Below are positions 5,601 through 13,700 of a DNA stretch of 18,793 bases, piece by piece. The stretch lies in contig DIWJ01000040.1 of assembly GCA_002428445.1 (NCBI GenBank), positions 1 to 18,793 of the forward strand, in the 5' to 3' direction. The DNA is from Syntrophaceae bacterium UBA6109. Lineage in GTDB: Bacteria; Desulfobacterota; Syntrophia; Syntrophales; UBA6109. The notes below the pieces were generated by a model. It was not told where the DNA came from. It did no database searches and was given only the letters and a program-made list of their open reading frames with translations. The first letter of the stretch is position 1; each line of letters starts with the position of its first letter. The translations under genes and the position numbers were made by a program.

Positions 5601-7945
5601 GCTTTGTCGACCTTAAAAACCTCCTTGAGGCACGAGAGCACACGGCCCAGGTCACCGCGGAGGATAGAAAGGAGCGGGAGGACCACTTCCGAAACGCCAG
5701 CCTGCCTTTGCTTTTCTGCTCTCCCACCATGGAACTCGGCGTCGATATCGCCCAGCTTAACGTGGTGAACCTGCGCAATGTGCCGCCAACACCGGCCAAC
5801 TATGCCCAGCGCAGCGGCAGGGCGGGGCGCGGAGGCCAGCCGGCTCTCGTCTATACGTACTGTGCCGGTCGCAGCCCCCATGACCAGTACTATTTCAGGC
5901 AGCCCACAGAGATGGTCGGGGGGTCGGTGGTGCCGCCCCGGATCGATCTCAGGAACCGCGAGCTCGTACGGTCGCACATCCACGCGGTCTGGATGGAGGT
6001 TGCAAGGCCTGACCTCGGGAAGACCCTGACCAGTGTGCTGGATATCATTCACGAGGACGGGAAGATTCACCTGCCGATCAAGGACTACCTGAAAACAGAG
6101 CTTGCAAATCCTGTGCACCGCGCCGCGGCCTTCAGCAAGGCAAATCTCCTCATTGACAGTATCAGGGATAAACTGTCGGGTTCTGTGTGGTTCCACGACA
6201 ACTGGGTCAAGGAGGTTTTCGACCAGATCGAACTTAGCTTTGATACCGCCTGTAAGCGCTGGCGCGAACTGTACCGAGCGGCTGTCCGACAGAGAGAGCT
6301 CCACCACAAGATCATCGTGGACCTTTCAAGACCGGAACAGGAGCGTAACCATTCCAAGCGTCTAAGAGCTCAGGCTGAAAGCCAACTCAAGATTCTGACC
6401 GAGGCTGCGGGCATCTACGAGGGCGATTTCTATTCTTACCGGTATTTCGCCGCCGAAGGATTCCTGCCTGGGTATAATTTCCCGCGTCTCCCATTGTCCG
6501 CCTATGTCCCGGGTCGCCGTCAGAGGAGAGGAAGAGACGAATTTGTATCGCGTCCCCGGTTCCTCGCCATATCGGAGTTCGGTCCGCGCGCCCTTGTTTA
6601 TCATGAAGGCGGGCGTTACCGGGTGTACAAGGTCAATCTGGATTTTGGGTCCGATGATATCGAGGCAACCCATAGCCTTATGACGGCCACCATGAAGAGA
6701 TGTACCTGCTGTGGCTATGCTCATACTGAGCAAGGAGGTAACATCTCGGAAATATGTGAACGTTGCAGTGCTGCACTTGATGCCACCTCGGTCATACCCG
6801 ATCTGGTCCATCTCCAGAATGTGAGCCTGAAGCTTGCTCAGAGGATTACCTGCGACGAGGAAGAGCGACAGCGGTTTGGTTATAGGATGGTTACTTCTTA
6901 TCGGTTCCCGGACATCGGGGGCAAGCTGGATCGCAGTGACGCAGATGTATACGTGGATAGCCAGCTTCTTATGAGGCTGAGCTATGGCGATGCCGCCACT
7001 CTGTACCGGATCAACCTCGGCTGGGTCAACCAGAGAGGCAACCAGCCGCCCGGGTTCCTCCTTGATCTTGAGAGGGGCTACTGGTCGCGTAACGCGGCGG
7101 ACCCAGACGATCCTGAAGATCCTATCGGCGCACGGCAGGCACGGGTCGTTCCTTATGTTCTCGATACAAAGAACGCGTTAGTGATGCGTTTTGAGCCTGT
7201 CAGGTCCCTTAGTGAGATGGCCAGCCTGCAGGCGGTATTCAAGGAAGCCATCCAAAAACATTACCAGCTCGAATCCCGGGAGTTGTCGTGTGAGCCTATG
7301 CCGGCCCCGAAGGAACGCAATGAGATCCTTTTCTACGAATCGTCAGAAGGCGGTGCGGGTGTCTTGCGTCAGTTGGTCGAAGACCCCGAGGCCGTTCCCC
7401 TGCTTGCACGGAAGGCCTTGGAGATATGCCACTTTGACCCCGATACCCTTGACGATAAAGCTGCGGACACCTGCGGCAAGGCGTGTTATGAGTGTCTTCT
7501 CGACTACGCTAATCAGCCCGACCACCTTGTTCTCGACAGGTACATCATCAAGAACATTCTTGCGGAACTGGCCAGGTCTAAAAGCAGGCCCGCCGGCGGC
7601 GCCGGGTCCCGGTCCGAACGGATGGCCTCCCTGCGTAAACTCTATGACAGCAAGCTCGAGGAGAAATGGCTCGATCTGGTTGATGAGATGGTCCTTCGTC
7701 CGCCCAGTGATGCCCAGTATCTGATCGAATCGTGCTCAACACGGCCCGATTTCTTCTATCGTGAATTCAACACCGCGATCTACATCGACGGCCCACCACA
7801 TGACGGGGCCGACCAGATCAAAGCCGATGAGGAGATCACAACCAGACTTATGGAGACGGGTTATATCGTGGTGCGGTTTCACCACAAGGCGGATTGGAAG
7901 GAAATATTTAAGAAACACCCCGATATTTTTGGAGAAGCCAAATGA
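2678..7945 (+). CDS. SF2 DELH-box helicase with DUF1998 and C-terminal Vsr/DUF559-like nuclease (1755 aa; DruE/DrmA-DrmB-like)
   Basis: First gene of the operon and likely its helicase-nuclease effector. ATG 2678 is chosen because GGAGGG (2668-2673) lies 4 nt upstream; a TTG at 2666 overlaps that SD. Motifs in order: Walker A GTGSGKS (115-121); DELH (232-235) followed by YRGRQGADVA; motif III TSAT (266-269); zinc-type pairs C466/C469 and C580/C585; SFTDNRQDAS (638-647), typical of DUF1998-linked helicases; motif VI QRSGRAGR (1044-1051); zinc ribbon C1342/C1345 with C1360/C1363; DUF1998 cysteines C1584, C1599, C1603, C1606. The last ~110 residues look like a Vsr/DUF559 nuclease: RPDF (1689-1692), YIDGPPHD (1702-1709) and GYIVVRF, although the usual glutamate before the I-D-G strand is Y1702. 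The length approaches DruE (~2,100 aa) or DrmA plus DrmB joined. DISARM normally encodes DrmA and DrmB separately. The stop overlaps gene B by ATGA. The exact family is uncertain; the helicase call is firm. Confidence 0.85.
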   Translation: MDVFALRDRLVEDYSGYTQSFIKIADQYIKKAVDDALREGRLWPEPLLQLNPTFLPGGTIDDLVKDGTLHIECTKIFRIGKTAKDHIGKPLILHAHQTEAIRKAKEGKSYVLTSGTGSGKSLTYIVPIVDHVLRRGSGQSIQAIVVYPMNALANSQMEELDKFLVKGYAEGQSPVRFARYTGQEKAEEREAMRRNPPDILLTNYMMLELLLTRMEDRALVKAAQGLRFLVFDELHTYRGRQGADVALLIRRCRNAFGGHDIICVGTSATMANGGSLSEQKQEVADVAQTFFGTAIDATQVIGETLERATPELDFSDPGIVKALSDAVSPDAPIPTDYDSFHSHPLSSWIESIFGVRTEPGTSRLVRQQPQRLRGKESAASALADLTSSDPETCYQILRSFLIRGSQLHRSDSSRFPIFAFRLHQFFTRGDTVWATMESETARHLEMAKLGSKPGDPTKPLFPLVFCRQCGAAYYRVSVNMDEQGQFLTPREDRREEGDDGSNHAYLYLSESAPWPRTQGTELLDRLPSFMKETLADGSERVRPDNRNDLPVPVFVDAAGRLVSQDAGVPATLIHRNFLFCLAPGCGVAYTKTQRSERGKLGTLGVDNRSTATTILAVRSLIELQSDVTLDPEARKLLSFTDNRQDASLQAGHFNDFAHVALLRSALYKAALSKAPGGLTHGELSRAVFDALSLEFDDYAADPDVRGPAKTATDDALRRVIDYYLYRDLQRGWRVTAPNLEDCGMLRFDYDGLAGRNGLLEETQLWEDGLTVRVGRDTDEYVVTPPELRACPAALREEIMRTMLDVLRRALAIKVDALDPQKQRDLIEQTNPRLFEGTVWYLDDTRELIRAEVAYPSPRPRLRAGRRADRSGFFMSSYGSFGRYLKRTLRDFVAPGDHFGRDEVDNIIQFLFLALKRYGIVEQVRSGDIPGYQINHDALRWIAGDGKVRHVDKTRLLDAGEFPPEANEYFVACYLRFVDLKNLLEAREHTAQVTAEDRKEREDHFRNASLPLLFCSPTMELGVDIAQLNVVNLRNVPPTPANYAQRSGRAGRGGQPALVYTYCAGRSPHDQYYFRQPTEMVGGSVVPPRIDLRNRELVRSHIHAVWMEVARPDLGKTLTSVLDIIHEDGKIHLPIKDYLKTELANPVHRAAAFSKANLLIDSIRDKLSGSVWFHDNWVKEVFDQIELSFDTACKRWRELYRAAVRQRELHHKIIVDLSRPEQERNHSKRLRAQAESQLKILTEAAGIYEGDFYSYRYFAAEGFLPGYNFPRLPLSAYVPGRRQRRGRDEFVSRPRFLAISEFGPRALVYHEGGRYRVYKVNLDFGSDDIEATHSLMTATMKRCTCCGYAHTEQGGNISEICERCSAALDATSVIPDLVHLQNVSLKLAQRITCDEEERQRFGYRMVTSYRFPDIGGKLDRSDADVYVDSQLLMRLSYGDAATLYRINLGWVNQRGNQPPGFLLDLERGYWSRNAADPDDPEDPIGARQARVVPYVLDTKNALVMRFEPVRSLSEMASLQAVFKEAIQKHYQLESRELSCEPMPAPKERNEILFYESSEGGAGVLRQLVEDPEAVPLLARKALEICHFDPDTLDDKAADTCGKACYECLLDYANQPDHLVLDRYIIKNILAELARSKSRPAGGAGSRSERMASLRKLYDSKLEEKWLDLVDEMVLRPPSDAQYLIESCSTRPDFFYREFNTAIYIDGPPHDGADQIKADEEITTRLMETGYIVVRFHHKADWKEIFKKHPDIFGEAK

Positions 7946-10779
7946 TACAACAAACCTCTTTGTCCAAGCCGGGTACCTTGGTCCGATCCCGCGGCCGGGA
8001 GTGGCTTGTGCTGCCCGAGTCGACCGACGAACTGCTCATGGTGCGACCCCTCGGGGGACTCGATGAGGAGATCGTGGGAATACTGCCAGCGATCGAACCC
8101 GTCGAGTCAGCTGCATTTCCCTTTCCATCGAAACAGGATGTGGGGGATTTCGCATCGGGCCGTCTGCTGAGGGAGGCGGCCAGGCTTTCCACACGCGCTG
8201 CGGCGGGGCCTTTCCGTAGCTTCGCCCGCATCGCCGTTGAACCCAGGCCCTACCAGCTCGTTCCCCTCATGATGGCACTCAGAACGGATCCAGTGCGGCT
8301 CCTCATAGCGGACGACGTCGGCATCGGGAAGACCATCGAGGCGGGGCTCATAGCCAGGGAGCTTGTCGATAGGGGAGAGATCCACCGCATGGCTGTGCTT
8401 TGCCCTCCGCATCTTGCAGAGCAGTGGCAGAGGGAGTTATCAGAGAAGTTCCATATCGAGGCGGAACTCGTACTGAGCAGTACCATCCAGAGGCTGGAGC
8501 GGGATCTCCCCATCGGCGTCTCCGTCTTTGACCGGCACCGATTCGTTGTGGTCTCCACGGACTTCATCAAGAGCGACAGGAGGGCTGCGGACTTCGAACT
8601 GAAATGTCCGGAGTTTGTCATCGTTGATGAAGCACACAGCTGTACCCTCGCCGGCGGGATCGGACGGGGCAGGCAGCAGCGGTTTGAGCTCGTGAAAAGG
8701 ATAGCGTCACGGGCGGACCGCCACATCGTCCTTGTCACCGCCACCCCGCACAGTGGCAATGAGCAGGCCTTCCGTTCCCTCCTCGGGCTGCTCAAAGAAG
8801 AGTTCTTCGATCTGCCTGAGGATATCGGCAGGGAGGAACGGGAAGGTGTGCGCAGACGACTGGCCCGCCACCTTGTCCAGCGGCGGCGGCCGGATATCCG
8901 CCACTATCTCGAGACCGACACAGCCTTTCCCGAGCGTCGCGATAAAGAGCAGACCTACTCCTTCAGTACGGAGTACCGGGAGTTCTTTGACGACGTATTT
9001 CGTTTCGCCCACGAGTTTGTTTCCGATAGGAGCACCGGTGAACGCCATCGCCGTGTCCGCTACTGGTCGGCTCTGGCACTTCTCCGATGTGTTTCATCAA
9101 GCCCCGCTGCAGCGGCGGCCACCCTTCGGAGCCGCGCTGCCGTCGATGAGGCCGGCCCCGAAGAGGTCGACGAGGTAGGACGCCGCACCGTACTTGACCA
9201 GGACGACGTGGATGACGTCGCCGTCCTGGACTTCAGTCCCGGTTCGGATTCCGATGCCGACAGTGAAAGTGTCCACCGCAAACTCCTTGCGTTTGCCCGT
9301 CGTGCGGAGGCGCTTCCCGCGGAAAAAGACAACAAGCTTCAGGGGCTTATCCATGAGGTGATGAAGCTAATTAAGGACGGTTTCCAGCCTGTTGTCTTCT
9401 GCCGTTTCGTGGATACCTCGGACTATGTTGCCTGGCATCTGCGCGAACGGCTCGGTGATAAGGTGAGAGTCGAGTCCGTTACCGGCAACCTGCCCCCGGC
9501 TGACCGCGAGGCACGCATTGACAGTCTTGTCGAAGACGGCGGGCAGTATGTGCTCGTGTGCACCGATTGCCTGTCGGAGGGGGTCAACCTCCAGAAACAC
9601 TTTAATGCGGTCATCCATTACGACCTTTGCTGGAACCCCACCCGACACGAGCAGCGAGAAGGCAGGGTGGACCGGTTCGGCCAGGAGAGATCGGAGGTCC
9701 GCGTTATCACCTATTACGGAGAGAAGAACCCGATAGACGGTGTCATCCTTGATGTTCTCATCCGCAAGCACAAGCGCATAAAGAGTGAACTCGGGGTGAC
9801 CGTCGCGGTGCCCGGAACGAGCGAGCAGATCGCGGAGACCCTTTTCGAGGGGGCCCTCTTCCGGGAGAAGACGGCAAGCGATCCGGCGCAGCTCACATTC
9901 GATTTCTTCGATGAGATAGAACCCAGGAAGGCGGCCTTCCACGCGGAATGGGAGAATGCCCGGGACAGGGAAAAAGCGAGCCGGTCCCGCTTTGCTCAGC
10001 ACAGCCTGAACAAGGACACGGTCGCCGCCGAACTGGCGAGTGTCCGCAAAGCCATCGGCCGCAACGAGGATGTTGCCAGCTTCTTCCGCAATGTTCTCCG
10101 TACGGCGAAAATACCCGTGGAGGAACATAACCAGTCGGTTACCGTTCACCTTAGCATGGAGACGCCCCGTGCCCTGCGTCAGGCCATAGGACGCGACGAA
10201 CCCTTTTCGGGTCGTTTTGACCTTCCCCTGCAGAAAGGCGAGGTCTACCTCGGCCGCACAAGCCCTGTTGTCGAGGGTCTTGCCGGCTGGGTTCTCGACG
10301 AGTCCCTTGACTCCGTTTCGAGGAATGGTGGAGCCGTGGCGTCGCGATGTGGTGTCATATCATCCTCGGTCGTACCGTCGCGCACCGTGCTCCTCCTGGC
10401 CCGGTTCCGCTTTCATCTTCATATCACCGGGGCGGAGGGAGAGACGATTCTTTGCGAAGAAATCCTTCCTCTTGCCTGCCGTGGCCCTGTCTCCAACCCG
10501 GAGTGGCTGCCTGCGGAGGAGAGTGAGGCGCTGCTTGCGGCCACACCGGAGCGGAATCTCCTGCCCACCGCCATAGAACAGCAGACGGATCTCCTCGTCG
10601 GTTCCCTCCCTGCCTTACAGACAGCCCTTGAACCGGTTGCCGCAAAACGCGCCTCCGAGCAGCTTGAGGCCCACGAGCGCGTGCGCGAGGCGGCGCGCCG
10701 ACGGGGCCGCGTGACGGTGGAACCCGTTCTTCCCGTGGATATCCTCGGGGCCTACGTCATACTGCCGAGGTTATCATAA
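7942..10779 (+). CDS. SNF2-family helicase, DrmD-like (945 aa)
   Basis: Likely an ATP-driven dsDNA translocase working with the methylase encoded next. It starts at ATG 7942, four bases overlapping gene A, with GGAGA about 6 nt upstream. Motifs: RPYQL Q-motif-like entry near residue 100; Walker A DDVGIGKT (124-131); CPPHLAEQW (motif Ia); DEAH (229-232); TATPHSG (266-272); in the second RecA lobe CTDCLSEGVNLQ (540-551) and HEQREGRVDRFGQ (569-581). This GIGKT/DEAH/REGRVDR set belongs to the SNF2/RapA-type translocases found in class 1 DISARM (DrmD) and related defence operons. An acidic, probably disordered insert lies at 402-443 between the lobes (DEAGPEEVDE, DQDDVDDVA, SDSDADSES). The C-terminal ~300 residues have no motif I recognise. 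No nuclease motif is visible. Calling it DrmD is inference from motif type and context. Confidence 0.85.
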   Translation: MIQQTSLSKPGTLVRSRGREWLVLPESTDELLMVRPLGGLDEEIVGILPAIEPVESAAFPFPSKQDVGDFASGRLLREAARLSTRAAAGPFRSFARIAVEPRPYQLVPLMMALRTDPVRLLIADDVGIGKTIEAGLIARELVDRGEIHRMAVLCPPHLAEQWQRELSEKFHIEAELVLSSTIQRLERDLPIGVSVFDRHRFVVVSTDFIKSDRRAADFELKCPEFVIVDEAHSCTLAGGIGRGRQQRFELVKRIASRADRHIVLVTATPHSGNEQAFRSLLGLLKEEFFDLPEDIGREEREGVRRRLARHLVQRRRPDIRHYLETDTAFPERRDKEQTYSFSTEYREFFDDVFRFAHEFVSDRSTGERHRRVRYWSALALLRCVSSSPAAAAATLRSRAAVDEAGPEEVDEVGRRTVLDQDDVDDVAVLDFSPGSDSDADSESVHRKLLAFARRAEALPAEKDNKLQGLIHEVMKLIKDGFQPVVFCRFVDTSDYVAWHLRERLGDKVRVESVTGNLPPADREARIDSLVEDGGQYVLVCTDCLSEGVNLQKHFNAVIHYDLCWNPTRHEQREGRVDRFGQERSEVRVITYYGEKNPIDGVILDVLIRKHKRIKSELGVTVAVPGTSEQIAETLFEGALFREKTASDPAQLTFDFFDEIEPRKAAFHAEWENARDREKASRSRFAQHSLNKDTVAAELASVRKAIGRNEDVASFFRNVLRTAKIPVEEHNQSVTVHLSMETPRALRQAIGRDEPFSGRFDLPLQKGEVYLGRTSPVVEGLAGWVLDESLDSVSRNGGAVASRCGVISSSVVPSRTVLLLARFRFHLHITGAEGETILCEEILPLACRGPVSNPEWLPAEESEALLAATPERNLLPTAIEQQTDLLVGSLPALQTALEPVAAKRASEQLEAHERVREAARRRGRVTVEPVLPVDILGAYVILPRLS

Positions 10780-13700
10780 TGGCGCGCCGGAGCCAGGACT
10801 TCCAGACGATCCGGTCCGAAGGCGGCCTGCTGCCCGCCGACCTCTTAAGGCGCATCCTTGACCCGAGGGAGAAGATGCCCGGCACCACCCCCGAGGAGTA
10901 CGGCCTTCCTCACGGGGAACGTATCAACGAGACGATCACCCAATCATGGAACAGACTCCGCCGGCACTGGGCCGAGTTCAGCGAGGCCGCGAGGAGACTC
11001 CCTGGAGGAGAAGCCGCAACGGGGCTCACGAACGACAGGTGGAGCATTCCTCTCCTGAGGGAGCTGGGCTTCGGGATACTACCCACGAGTGTTGGCCCCG
11101 AGATAGGCGGACGCACCTACGCCATCAACAGGTTCTTTGGTCCCGTTGCCATCCATCTCGTCGGATGCGGCCTGAGCCTCGACAGGCGGACTGCCGGCGC
11201 ACGGGGCGCCGCCTCCGCCAACCCCCACGGCCTTGTGCAGGACTACCTGAACAGGGCGGAGGGATATTTGTGGGGCATCGTCTCCAATGGCCTTCAGTTC
11301 AGGATCCTACGTGACAACCAGGCGCTGTCCCGCCAGTCTTACCTTGAGTTTGACCTGGAGGCGATGTTCTCCGGCGAGGTCTTCCCGGATTTCGTGCTCC
11401 TCTGGCTGGTAGCCCATGCCACCCGCTTCACAGTACGTGATGGTGGACGTGCCGAGAACTGCTGGCTCGAGGAGTGGACAAAACTGGCCGAGGAACAGGG
11501 CGCCCGCGCGCTGGAGTCATTGAAGGGCGGCGTTGAAAAGGCGCTGGAGGTGCTGGGTCAGGGGTTTGTCGGCCATCCACGGAATGTGTCCCTCCGGGAA
11601 AGCCTGCGCTCAGGGACAGTCTCACTGACCGATTTGCACAGCCAGCTACTCAGGGTGGTGTACCGGCTCATCTTTCTCTTCGTGGCGGAGGACCGTACCC
11701 TGGAGGGCATTTCCCTCATTCATCCACCGGATGAGTCGGACAGGGGCAGACAGGGACGGGAGCGCTATGCGGTTCACTACAGCACTGCCCGCCTCCGCGA
11801 TCTGGCCTCGAGGATTCGAGGCAGCCGCCATGGTGACCTCTGGCACCAGTTCAACCTTCTCGTCGGGGCCCTCTCCGGAAAAGAGCGGTTCGCGGCCGTG
11901 CGTGAACACCTTTCACTGCCGTCCTTGGGGAGTTTCCTCTGGTTACCTGACAGCACGGGAGATCTCGACGCTCCAAGTCTGGCAGGGAAGGACGGAGCGG
12001 AACTATCTAATGCGGATCTCCTGGAGGCGATCCGTCACCTTGCCTTCACCCGCCAGGGCAGGATTCTGCGCCCCGTGGACTACAGAAACCTGGGGTCCGA
12101 GGAACTTGGCGGTGTCTACGAAAGTCTCCTTGCTCTCACGCCGCAGATCAGTGGAGACGGGTCCCGCTTCACATTTGCCGAGCTTGCAGGCAATGAGCGG
12201 AAGACGTCCGGTTCCTACTATACACCGGATTCTCTCGTGCAGTGCCTGCTCGACTCCGCGCTCGACCCCGTGGTGGAGGAGGCGATCAAAGACAAATCCG
12301 GGATCGATGCCGAGAAGGCATTGCTCTCACTGAAGGTATGCGACCCTGCCGTCGGCTCGGGGCACTTCCTTGTCGGTGCCGCGCACAGGCTGGCCAGCCA
12401 TCTGGCCCGGATACGGGCGGTTGCCCATGGTGAGAGCGAACCCTCGCCACCCGTGTATCAGAGCGCGCTGAGAGATGTCATCGGTCACTGCCTGTATGGA
12501 GTGGATGTCAGTCCCATGGCCGCCGAGCTCTGCAAGGTCAGCCTGTGGCTCGATGCCCTTGAGCCCGGCAAACCCCTATCCTTTCTTGACCACCATATCA
12601 GGGTAGGTAATAGCCTTCTCGGGGCAGCACCGGACTTTATCGTTAAGGGCATACCCGATGAGGCCTTCAAGCCCATCGAAGGGGACGACAAAAAGGCCTG
12701 CGGCGAACTCAGGAAGCGTAACAAGAGCGAGCGCAAGGGGTTGGGGCCCCTCTTCGCCAGACACGAGGAGGAGATTCAAACGAAGCTCGCGACAGTGGCT
12801 GCCGCACTTGAAGAACTCCCGGATAACCGACCCGAGGAGATCCATCAGAAGGAATCGAAGTTTGGAGAATATGAACGGACCGAGGAGTACGCACACAAGA
12901 AACTCCTCGCCGATACCTGGTGTTCCGCTTTTGTCATCAGGAGGCATCTCCGCGAAGCGAACCGTGTGAACAGTGCCAGCGGCATCACCCAGGGTCACCT
13001 CAATGACCTGGCAAATGACAGGCCACTACCCACGGAGATCTATTCCGAGGTCGAACAGCTTTCAGCGCAATACAGGTTCTTTCACTGGCATCTCGCCTTC
13101 CCGGAGGTGTTCGCCAAAGGAGGGTTTGACTGCGTCTTCGGCAATCCGCCGTGGGAACGAGTAAAGCTACAGGAAAAAGAATGGTTCGCTCAGCGGAGCC
13201 CGGGCATTGCAAGCGCCCCCAATGCTGCCGCCCGCAAGAGAATGATCGAGGATCTCAAGGCTTCTGATCCCAGCCTCCACAGGCAATTTCTTGATGATTC
13301 ACGCGAGGCTGAGGGGGAGAGCCACCTCCTACGCAACAGCGGCCGTTATCCGCTCTGCGGCCGGGGTGACATCAACGTGTATACCGTGTTCGCGGAGGGG
13401 ATGCGCAGCCTCCTCAATGAACGGGGCCGGGCCGGGTGCGTCCTGCCTAGCGGCATCGCCACCGATGACACAACGAAGTTCTTTTTCCAGGACGTTATGG
13501 AGACGAGATCGCTCGTCAGCCTCTTTGATTTCGAGAACAAAGGGATTTTTTCTGGTGTGCACAGCAGTTATAAGTTTTGTCTCTTCACCGTCGGGAACGG
13601 GGTACGTCAGGCAGCGGAGACTGCGGAGTTTGTCTTCTTTGCCCACTCCGTCGATGACCTCAACGACCCCGAGCGTCGCTTTACCTTGTCCGCGGAGGAT

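Noticed and set aside
5303..6307. 334-residue open frame on the minus strand inside gene A
   Set aside because: It is fully inside the helicase gene, where the plus-strand frame carries clear helicase motifs. Long antisense frames are expected in GC-rich coding DNA.
10779..12200. Possible nuclease in the N-terminal part of the methylase (type IIG arrangement)
   Set aside because: No PD-(D/E)xK or other nuclease signature could be seen in residues 1-480, so I describe it as a methyltransferase only.
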